5,177 nucleotides of DNA from an uncultured Collinsella sp. (GTDB taxonomy: Bacteria > Actinomycetota > Coriobacteriia > Coriobacteriales > Coriobacteriaceae): NCBI GenBank assembly GCA_900751755.1, contig CAADSP010000100.1:1-5177 (forward strand), given 5' to 3'. Positions 1 to 5,177 of the stretch are shown here, piece after piece. The notes beneath the pieces were generated by a model, which saw only the letters and a list, made by a program, of their open reading frames with translations, was not told the origin of the DNA and did not search any database. How positions within the stretch are numbered: the first letter of the stretch is position 1; every line of letters starts with the position of its first letter. The position numbers and the translations under genes are program-made.

Positions 1-65
1 ACGCAGATGGGGTTTTTGCAACTGTGGGGGACGAAAGTGGGGGGGGAAAGGCCTAAAGCCCCCCC
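1..65. other. G-run tract with a G8/C7 hairpin
   Basis: On the plus strand there are G runs of growing length at 9-12 (4), 26-30 (5) and 39-46 (8), followed by a C run of 7 at 59-65. The G8 and C7 runs can pair as a 7-bp GC stem around a 12-base loop (47-58) that contains the palindrome AGGCCT. Neither strand has a U tract after the stem, so it is not a standard intrinsic terminator. The three G runs, the last long enough to count twice, could also form a G-quadruplex on the plus strand. The tract coincides with the point where the flavoprotein reading frame loses family similarity. It may be an intergenic repeat or a sequence junction, and I cannot tell which from one copy. Confidence 0.4.
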
Positions 66-104
66 GCCGATTACCAGGACGTCATAGAAGGCGCTCGCGT
101 TCAC
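1..104 (-). CDS. 5' fragment of an FAD/NAD(P)-binding flavoprotein, apparently disrupted
   Basis: A GTG codon follows the mrp stop codon with no gap and in the same frame. The frame is open for 34 codons to the window edge. It begins MNASAFYDVLVIGGGALGL. The stretch YDVLVIGGGALG is a first beta strand plus the GxGxxG loop (G13, G15, G18) that binds the ADP part of FAD or NAD(P) in the Rossmann fold of flavoprotein oxidoreductases such as the HI0933/BaiN type. After L19 the translation becomes SPPTFVPHSCKNPIC. This is proline-rich and cannot form the helix that should follow the loop, so the family signal stops where G and C runs begin. A weak GAGG lies 5 bases before the GTG, inside the mrp end, which suggests translational coupling. 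The real gene may be truncated by recombination, interrupted by a repeat, or misassembled here. The exact enzyme cannot be named from 19 residues. Confidence 0.5.
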   Translation of the reverse strand, partial: MNASAFYDVLVIGGGALGLSPPTFVPHSCKNPIC

Positions 105-935
105 TTAGGCCTCGTCGGTCTCGTGCGGGGTAATGGCCTCGACGGCAGAGACTGCCTTGGGCAACATGCCATCGGGCAGTGCGGTCTCGACCTCGCCCTT
201 ATCGCAGGCCTCGGCGAGTGCCGGATTAATGGGAAGCTGGCCCAAGATGTGGAGGTTATAGCGCTCTGCGACCTCGGGGAGCTTGCTCTTGCCAAAGACC
301 TCGATCTTCTTGCCGCAGTCGGGGCACTCGATATAGCTCATGTTCTCGACGATGCCCAGAATGGGGACGTTCATCTTCTCGGCCATGTTGACCGCCTTGG
401 CGACGATCATCGAGACCAGATCCTGCGGGCTCGTGACGATGACGATGCCGTCGACGGGCAGTGACTGGAAGACGGTGAGTGCGACGTCGCCTGTTCCCGG
501 AGGCATGTCGACCAGCAGGTAGTCGATGGGGCCCCACGAGGTCTCGCTCCAGAACTGCCTGATGGCGCCTGCGATGACCGGACCGCGCCAAAGGACGGGG
601 TCGGTCTCGTTTTGGAGCAGAAGGTTGGAGCTCATGACCTTGACGCCGTGCTCGGAGATTTCAGGCAGCATGAGGTTGCCAAGGGCATGGACGTGGCGTC
701 CGCTCATACCGAACATCTTGGGGATAGAGGGACCGGTGATGTCGGCATCGAGGACGCCGACCTTGTGGCCGTGACGGGCAAGCTCGGTGGCGATGGCACC
801 GGTGACAAACGACTTGCCGACACCGCCCTTGCCGGAAAGCACGGCGATGACGCGTTTGACCTCGGACAGCGTATTCTCCTCAAATTGCGACGGCGACGTT
901 TGTCCGCCGGCGGCCTGTGCGTGCTCGCAACCCAT
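105..935 (-). CDS. mrp: Mrp/ApbC/Nbp35-family Fe-S cluster carrier ATPase
   Basis: This encodes a 276-residue cytoplasmic P-loop ATPase of the Mrp/NBP35 family. These proteins hold a [4Fe-4S] cluster at a dimer interface and pass it to target enzymes in an ATP-dependent way. Visible motifs are the deviant Walker A SGKGGVGKS (34-42, with the two lysines typical of the MinD/Mrp class), DADITGPSIPKMFG (63-76), the Walker B/switch region DMPPGTGD (143-150), ENMSY (197-201) and the cluster-binding C204-P-D-C207. The N-terminal MIP18/DUF59 domain of the roughly 370-residue E. coli Mrp is absent, so this is the short form. Only one N-terminal cysteine (C3) is present, not the four-cysteine N-terminal site of eukaryotic Nbp35. 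The ATG at 935 was chosen because AAAGGAGT sits just upstream. An in-frame ATG at 992 would add 19 residues but overlaps the likely promoter. A flavoprotein start follows directly after the stop. Confidence 0.95.
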   Translation of the reverse strand: MGCEHAQAAGGQTSPSQFEENTLSEVKRVIAVLSGKGGVGKSFVTGAIATELARHGHKVGVLDADITGPSIPKMFGMSGRHVHALGNLMLPEISEHGVKVMSSNLLLQNETDPVLWRGPVIAGAIRQFWSETSWGPIDYLLVDMPPGTGDVALTVFQSLPVDGIVIVTSPQDLVSMIVAKAVNMAEKMNVPILGIVENMSYIECPDCGKKIEVFGKSKLPEVAERYNLHILGQLPINPALAEACDKGEVETALPDGMLPKAVSAVEAITPHETDEA

Positions 936-940
936 GTATG

Positions 941-948
941 ACTCCTTT
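941..948 (-). promoter_or_regulatory. Ribosome binding site of mrp
   Basis: The minus strand reads AAAGGAGT, with 6 bases between AGGAG and the ATG at 935. It decides the start in favour of the protein beginning MGCEHAQ over the upstream in-frame ATG at 992, which has only a weak AGGGT before it. Confidence 0.85.
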
Positions 949-990
949 GTATATGTTGGGGCCGGGGCCCCGTGATGTGACACGAGCGTC

Positions 991-1020
991 ATTGTACCCT
1001 CGTTTGCGAGCGGGAGTCAT
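991..1020 (-). promoter_or_regulatory. Candidate sigma-70-type promoter of mrp
   Basis: The minus strand carries TACAAT (991-996), five of six matches to the -10 consensus. ATGACT (1015-1020), four of six matches to TTGACA, lies 18 bases upstream. Transcription would start near 984, giving a leader of about 50 bases before the ATG at 935. The upstream in-frame ATG at 992 would fall inside the -10 element, which argues against using it. If real, mrp is transcribed separately from the membrane gene that ends at 1081. I saw no convincing terminator with a U tract between the two. Confidence 0.5.
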
Positions 1021-1080
1021 TTACGATGCATTTGGGCCGAGCGTGCTTGCAATACGATGGGTCCAAGCGAATGGGCGGGC

Positions 1081-3234
1081 TTACTGAACTTTGCTGGCGA
1101 ACTCGAGGTATTGCATGCGCTGCAGCTTGTCGATCGTCGAGGCGTATGGGCTGTCTTCAGATTCCAAGTCGTAGCGCAGCCCGTCGGCACCAAGGTAGCC
1201 GGCGACATTGATGGTGGGCACATCTGACCTTGTTGCAAGCAGAGCCTTTTGATAGTCGGTGAGCGGGGCGCCGATCTTATTAAGGGTAATGGCTGCAATC
1301 TCGTTTGCCCCGACGGTGTCGTAGACGTTGAGCTCGGTATTGCCGGCGATTTCATAGTTAGCCCAGACGAAATATGTCGACTGATAGATACGGAAAGCGT
1401 GGCTTGCCGTATCTTCCTGAGGGTACAGCTCGTCGTTGAGAGTCGTTGCGGCGCTCGGCTGATGGTCGCCAAAAAAGACAAGGACAACCGGTCTGCCGAT
1501 ATTGCGGAGCTCGTTGATAAAGTACTCGAGGTCCCGGTCGGATGCGTTGATGCAGGTGAGATAGGTGTTGAGCGCGCTATTGGCGCCCTCGCTGGCTCCC
1601 TCGACCCAATAGTTTGTCAGCTCTTCGGCGGGAACGGTGCCGACATCGTATCCGCCATGGTTTTGCATCGTGACATCGAAGATGAACTGCGGAGCGTCGT
1701 CGGTCCTCAGCAGGTCGAGTATCTTGTCATAGGTGGCGTAGTCGCATACGCCGGCATGGTAACAGGGCGCACCTTCGAAATCGCCGATCGAAAGAAAGTC
1801 TCCAAAGCCCAGCTGCTGATAGATTTTATCTCGATGGTAGTTGACGGGGTTTTGCGGGTGCATAGCGGTAGCGGTATACCCAAGCTCCTTAAGGTCCTTT
1901 GCCAGACTGTTGACACCATTCATCTGATATAGCTGATAGGGGATTTTGCCTAATCCGACAAAGGCCGTTGTCGCTCCGGTCAAAAATTCGAATTCGGAGT
2001 TCGCCGTTCCGCCACCGGCGACCGAAGCGAGCATGGTGCCGCGAACAAGTGTGTCGGGAAGCGAGTTGTAGAATGCGGGGCCGGTGTACCCGGCCGCCTG
2101 GAGCTGCTCAAAGCACGAAAGGTCGCTAAAACTCTCGTTCATGACGGCAACAATCGTCGGCTTGATTTCATTGAACTGGGCAACGGCCGCCGCGCGCTGC
2201 TCGCTCGAGCCATACGTGCTGTCGTAGGTGGCGGAGAGCTCCTGCTCGATGCTCTGCGCCTCATCGGGCGTATAGTCTTCGGGCTTCTCAATGGGCAACT
2301 CGTTGACCATTTCGGTGAATGAAGTGATAAAACCCTGAGACGCATACGTGGTGATGGGCTGCCAACGGTCAAATCCAAAATTCAGCGCCTGCTCCAAGTC
2401 GATGCTGGAAAAGCCCGAGAGCCCCACAACGGTCACTAGCAGAAAAGCGCAGAGGTTAGCGGCGACTGCGGGGAAGACATGGGTGGGCGTACGGAGCTTT
2501 CTCGGTCGGATAAGCGAAAGAAGCCCCAGGGAAATCTCCAGCAGGGCTAGAGAGGTTACGATTCCGGCGGTAAAGGTAAACTCGTATCTCTCGCTCACTT
2601 CCATTGCGGTGCCAAGGGCCAAGATATCGCTTGGCAGGATGGCCTCGCCTTTAAACGTTATGACGAAGTGCTCGGCAATGCCAAGGATGCAACAGGCGAC
2701 GGGCACGAGGGCCATGACGCCTCCATGACGCTGTCCCAGCAAATAAAGGGAGAGCAGAGCCGTCGCGAGCAGCCCGACGGAAAACCCGAATGAGTTGGCG
2801 GGAATGCGATAGAACGTTTCGTTACAGGCAATTTCGAGTGAAACGAACGAGAGCGCTGAAACAGCGGCGATGACAAGGATGTCACGGCAAATACAGGCAA
2901 CCGTTCCCGTCGCAAGATCGGTTTGGTCGATAAGTCCCGAAACCAAGGGCTCGACAAGAAGTATGACGGCGGTAGCACCGAGCGCCGAATAAGAAAGGAC
3001 CCATAGGGAATTGTCCTCATTTACGAGCAATTGATTCGTAATCCATGCAGCTACCATGCCGAGCGGGATGAGGAGCGTCGCGCACCAAAAGACGCGGGCA
3101 ATGGGCGGCTTTTCATTGTGTTTGATTGAAAAATATACGTGCACCACGACGATGGCCACGATAAGGGCGGCGATGAATATGGGCAGATTGGCCATGTCGC
3201 TCGAAGTGATTTCAAGGGGGATATCTTCGGTCAT
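1081..3234 (-). CDS. LTA synthase-like membrane sulfatase-fold phosphotransferase
   Basis: This encodes a 717-residue protein of the LtaS/MdoB type (sulfatase/alkaline phosphatase fold). Known members move glycerol-phosphate from phosphatidylglycerol onto a growing polymer or glycan outside the membrane. About seven or eight hydrophobic segments fill residues 16-271 (near 16-36, 45-66, 78-99, 113-135, 148-166, 171-192, 222-242 and 251-272), more than the five of S. aureus LtaS. A linker (about 273-355) leads to the extracellular domain. Active-site residues by family pattern are E367 (NESF), nucleophile T410 (GGGTANSEFEF), H526 (QNHGGYD) and D590-H591 (FFGDHQPS), so a metal-dependent (Mn-type) active enzyme is expected. 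HPQNPVNYHRDKIYQQLGF (459-477) is also family-typical. The ATG at 3234 has AGAGGA 6 bases upstream; the in-frame ATG at 3297 has no ribosome site. The polymer made is unknown, so I give no gene symbol. It is divergent from uvrA. Confidence 0.9.
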   Translation of the reverse strand: MTEDIPLEITSSDMANLPIFIAALIVAIVVVHVYFSIKHNEKPPIARVFWCATLLIPLGMVAAWITNQLLVNEDNSLWVLSYSALGATAVILLVEPLVSGLIDQTDLATGTVACICRDILVIAAVSALSFVSLEIACNETFYRIPANSFGFSVGLLATALLSLYLLGQRHGGVMALVPVACCILGIAEHFVITFKGEAILPSDILALGTAMEVSERYEFTFTAGIVTSLALLEISLGLLSLIRPRKLRTPTHVFPAVAANLCAFLLVTVVGLSGFSSIDLEQALNFGFDRWQPITTYASQGFITSFTEMVNELPIEKPEDYTPDEAQSIEQELSATYDSTYGSSEQRAAAVAQFNEIKPTIVAVMNESFSDLSCFEQLQAAGYTGPAFYNSLPDTLVRGTMLASVAGGGTANSEFEFLTGATTAFVGLGKIPYQLYQMNGVNSLAKDLKELGYTATAMHPQNPVNYHRDKIYQQLGFGDFLSIGDFEGAPCYHAGVCDYATYDKILDLLRTDDAPQFIFDVTMQNHGGYDVGTVPAEELTNYWVEGASEGANSALNTYLTCINASDRDLEYFINELRNIGRPVVLVFFGDHQPSAATTLNDELYPQEDTASHAFRIYQSTYFVWANYEIAGNTELNVYDTVGANEIAAITLNKIGAPLTDYQKALLATRSDVPTINVAGYLGADGLRYDLESEDSPYASTIDKLQRMQYLEFASKVQ

Positions 3235-3240
3235 GGACGT

Positions 3241-3246
3241 TCCTCT
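3241..3246 (-). promoter_or_regulatory. Ribosome binding site of the LTA synthase-like gene
   Basis: The minus strand reads AGAGGA, 6 bases before the ATG at 3234. It supports the start giving MTEDIPLEIT, followed directly by the first membrane segment, rather than the longer versions from 3297 or 3309. Confidence 0.75.
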
Positions 3247-3261
3247 GTTACGGCAAATTAA

Positions 3262-3284
3262 GTTCAGTATTAGATTACTGTAAC
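3262..3284. promoter_or_regulatory. Imperfect dyad upstream of the LTA synthase-like gene
   Basis: GTTCAGTA (3262-3269) pairs with TACTG-T-AAC (3276-3284), giving 8 base pairs with one bulged base around a 6-base centre. It lies 28-50 bases before the membrane-protein start. It could be a repressor or activator site, or a leader hairpin in that gene's mRNA. No good -35/-10 pair for this gene was found around it, so its role stays open. Confidence 0.35.
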
Positions 3285-3352
3285 CTTTCCACGGCATTTC
3301 GAGAAACAAAGCGCCCGATACGCAAAGCTAAAGGTCTGCGAATCTTGTATTA

Positions 3353-3366
3353 CGAACATCTGTGCG
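3353..3366. promoter_or_regulatory. LexA (SOS) box-like operator upstream of uvrA
   Basis: The sequence CGAACATCTGTGCG has the CGAAC-N4-GTTCG layout of the Gram-positive and actinobacterial LexA box, with a single mismatch (GTGCG for GTTCG) in the right arm. It lies 61 bases before the uvrA ATG, and uvrA is a classic SOS gene in many bacteria. The match to the motif is seen directly; that LexA binds here is inferred. The site lies between the divergent genes, so it could affect both. Confidence 0.6.
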
Positions 3367-3393
3367 CGTCGAGTGCGCTAAACTCATCGACAG

Positions 3394-3399
3394 TATGAT
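3394..3399 (+). promoter_or_regulatory. Candidate -10 element of uvrA
   Basis: TATGAT matches five of six bases of the -10 consensus. Transcription would start near 3406, leaving a leader of about 22 bases that still contains the Shine-Dalgarno sites. No good -35 hexamer is found 16-18 bases upstream. A second, poorer option is TAAACT (3379-3384), which would put the LexA-like box over its -35 region. Confidence 0.35.
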
Positions 3400-3409
3400 T
3401 CGATGCAAT

Positions 3410-3422
3410 AGGAGGCAAGGAG
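3410..3422 (+). promoter_or_regulatory. Tandem Shine-Dalgarno sites of uvrA
   Basis: AGGAGG (3410-3415) ends 12 bases before the ATG at 3428 and AAGGAG (3417-3422) ends 5 bases before it. The second has slightly short spacing and the first is long, so either or both could serve. They fix the uvrA start at 3428. Confidence 0.75.
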
Positions 3423-3427
3423 CTTCC

Positions 3428-5177
3428 ATGTCTGATTCTTCTATCGTTATTCGCGGCGCTCGTGAGCACAACCTCCGTGATATCGATGTTTCCATTCCGC
3501 GTGACCAACTCGTGGTCATTACCGGTCTTTCTGGCTCGGGCAAGAGTTCGCTGGCATTTGACACTATCTATGCCGAGGGCCAGCGTCGATACGTCGAGAG
3601 TCTTTCGAGCTATGCGCGCCAGTTCTTGGGCCAGATGGACAAACCCGACTTGGATTCAATCGACGGCCTTTCGCCGGCGGTGTCGATCGACCAAAAGACG
3701 ACGTCTAAAAACCCTCGCTCGACGGTTGGCACCGTAACCGAGATTTATGACTATCTGCGCCTGCTGTTCGCCCGTGTGGGCACCCCGCACTGTCCCGAAT
3801 GCGGCCGCGTCATTGAGCGCCAGACGACCGACCAGGTTGCCGACAAGGTCTTGGCGGCGGGGGAGGGCCGCCGCGCGTTTGTGCTGGCACCGGTGGTGCG
3901 CGGGCGAAAAGGCGAGTACACCAAACTGTTTGAGGACCTTCGCGCCGAGGGCTTTAGCCGCGTGCGTGTCGACGGTGAAGTGCGCTCGCTCGACGATCCG
4001 ATCGATCTGGATAAGAAATTCAAGCACGATATCGAGGTCGTGGTCGATCGCATCGTGATCCGTGAGAATTCTCTGGGCCGTATCGCCGAGTCTGTTGAGC
4101 AGGCGACCGCGCTGGCTCACGGCAATGTAAACGTGTACATGCTGCCCGATCGTGATGCTCCCGAGGGGACCGAGGGCGAGCTGCTGGAGTATTCGTTGGC
4201 CTTGGCGTGCCCGGAGCATGGACACTCCATTGACGATCTTCAGCCGCGTGATTTTTCGTTTAACGCTCCCTATGGCGCATGTCCTGAGTGCGACGGCCTG
4301 GGCTTTAAGAAAACCGTTGATGCCGAGGCGCTGATCGAGGACCCCTCGAAGTCCATTGCCGACGGAGTCTTTGGTAGCCTGTTTGGCAATTCGAACTACT
4401 ATCCGCAGATTTTTGCTGCGGTCTGCAAACACTTTAAGGTGAGCGCTGATACGCCGTGGGAGGACTTGCCCCCTCGCGTGCGTCGTGCATTCTTGGATGG
4501 CCTGGGCGATACGAAGATCTCGGTCGACTACCAAAAGCTCGACGGACGTCGCAGCCAGTGGGATACCAAGTTTTCGGGCGTTCGCAACATCCTGTACGAA
4601 CGCTATACCGAGACGACGAACGAGAACACCAGGGCGCGCCTGGAGAAGTACATTCGCGAGGAGCCGTGCTCGACCTGCCACGGCGCTCGTTTGCGCTCCG
4701 AGATGCTCGCCGTCACCGTGGGCGGTAAGTCCATTTACGAGGTTTGTTGCCTGTCGTGCCGTGAATCGCTCGAGTTTTTTGAGGGCTTGGAACTCATCGA
4801 GCGCCAACAGTTTATCGGCGGGCGCATCGTTAAGGAAATCCTGGAGCGCCTGCGCTTTCTGGTCGATGTCGGACTTGACTATCTGACCCTCGACCGTGCC
4901 TCGGCGACGCTTTCCGGTGGCGAGGCACAGCGTATTCGACTGGCAACGCAGATCGGCGCGGGTCTCATGGGCGTGCTCTATATTCTGGACGAGCCCTCGA
5001 TCGGTCTTCATCAGCGTGATAACGAGCGCCTGATCAAGACGCTCGAGCGCCTGCGCGATATCGGCAATACCGTTATCGTCGTCGAACACGACGAGGATAC
5101 AATCCGTGCCGCCGACTACGTGATCGACATGGGGCCCGGCGCCGGCGTCAACGGCGGGCACGTAGTCGCGGCGGGGA
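3428..5177 (+). CDS. uvrA: UvrA, excinuclease ABC subunit A (3' end beyond window)
   Basis: This is the damage-sensing ATPase of nucleotide excision repair. It works as a dimer with UvrB to scan DNA in the cytoplasm. The frame is open from ATG to the right edge, giving 583 residues of about 940-1000 usual for UvrA. Visible in order are IRGAREHNL (8-16), Walker A GLSGSGKS (33-40), RRYVESLSSYARQFLGQM (53-70), SIDQK (86-90), a C122-x2-C125 pair, the UvrB-binding/insertion region, a zinc module C261-x2-H264 with C285-x2-C288, C414-x2-C417 before HGARL, the ABC signature LSGGEAQRIRLA (495-506), Walker B ILDEPS (519-524) and the H-loop histidine H554. The first ABC half is therefore complete, while the second ABC half and the C-terminal zinc finger lie outside. 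The second zinc ligand is His instead of the usual Cys of E. coli UvrA. A LexA-like box upstream suggests SOS induction. Confidence 0.97.
   Translation, partial: MSDSSIVIRGAREHNLRDIDVSIPRDQLVVITGLSGSGKSSLAFDTIYAEGQRRYVESLSSYARQFLGQMDKPDLDSIDGLSPAVSIDQKTTSKNPRSTVGTVTEIYDYLRLLFARVGTPHCPECGRVIERQTTDQVADKVLAAGEGRRAFVLAPVVRGRKGEYTKLFEDLRAEGFSRVRVDGEVRSLDDPIDLDKKFKHDIEVVVDRIVIRENSLGRIAESVEQATALAHGNVNVYMLPDRDAPEGTEGELLEYSLALACPEHGHSIDDLQPRDFSFNAPYGACPECDGLGFKKTVDAEALIEDPSKSIADGVFGSLFGNSNYYPQIFAAVCKHFKVSADTPWEDLPPRVRRAFLDGLGDTKISVDYQKLDGRRSQWDTKFSGVRNILYERYTETTNENTRARLEKYIREEPCSTCHGARLRSEMLAVTVGGKSIYEVCCLSCRESLEFFEGLELIERQQFIGGRIVKEILERLRFLVDVGLDYLTLDRASATLSGGEAQRIRLATQIGAGLMGVLYILDEPSIGLHQRDNERLIKTLERLRDIGNTVIVVEHDEDTIRAADYVIDMGPGAGVNGGHVVAAG

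Noticed and set aside
39..65. G8/C7 hairpin as an intrinsic terminator of the mrp transcript
   Set aside because: No U tract follows the stem on either strand, and it lies inside the start of a further open frame.
936..992. N-terminal extension of Mrp from the ATG at 992
   Set aside because: The upstream ATG overlaps the TACAAT -10-like element and has a poor ribosome site, while the ATG at 935 has AAAGGAGT at good spacing.
999..1010. Small hairpin CTCG-TTTG-CGAG as a terminator after the LTA synthase-like gene
   Set aside because: It has only 4 base pairs and no U tract, and it falls inside the spacer of the likely mrp promoter.
1249..1932. 227-codon plus-strand open frame inside the LTA synthase-like gene
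   Set aside because: It is a shadow of the real minus-strand gene, with no recognisable domain and no ribosome site I could credit.
3235..3309. N-terminal extension of the LTA synthase-like protein from 3297 or 3309
   Set aside because: No ribosome site precedes these codons, and the extension has no membrane or domain character; the ATG at 3234 has AGAGGA.
3656..5161. Long open frame (501 codons) antisense to uvrA
   Set aside because: It lies wholly inside uvrA on the opposite strand, shows no family motifs, and is expected from the GC-rich codon pattern of uvrA.

Overview
The window looks like ordinary chromosomal DNA from a GC-rich Gram-positive bacterium. My best guess is the class Coriobacteriia (Collinsella/Olsenella type). 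This is an inference from strong AGGAG ribosome sites, protein style and an actinobacterial/Gram-positive LexA-like site, not from any search. There are three clear genes, one gene start that breaks off at the left edge, and two short control regions.

Layout. Positions 1-104 (minus strand) hold the first codons of an FAD/NAD(P)-binding flavoprotein, starting directly after the mrp stop codon. After about 19 codons the protein stops looking like that family and the DNA becomes a tract of long G/C runs. Positions 105-935 (minus) encode an Mrp/ApbC/Nbp35-type P-loop ATPase, an iron-sulfur cluster carrier, with a good ribosome site and a plausible promoter at 991-1020. Positions 1081-3234 (minus) encode a polytopic membrane protein with an extracellular LTA-synthase/sulfatase-fold domain in which the recognisable catalytic residues are kept. 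From 3428 (plus) to the right edge runs uvrA, the damage-recognition ATPase of nucleotide excision repair. It is cut at residue 583 by the end of the window, so only its first ABC half is present.

Control. The 193-bp gap between the divergent LTA-synthase-like gene and uvrA holds a LexA/SOS-like box (3353-3366), a TATGAT -10-like hexamer, a tandem Shine-Dalgarno before uvrA, and an imperfect dyad (3262-3284) in the leader of the membrane gene. The three complete or nearly complete genes serve different jobs (Fe-S assembly, envelope polymer synthesis, DNA repair). Only mrp and the broken flavoprotein look like one transcription unit.

I do not see a new multi-gene system here. The most useful leads are the disrupted flavoprotein start with its G-run tract, the SOS-like box upstream of uvrA, and the C-x2-H variant of the UvrA zinc module.
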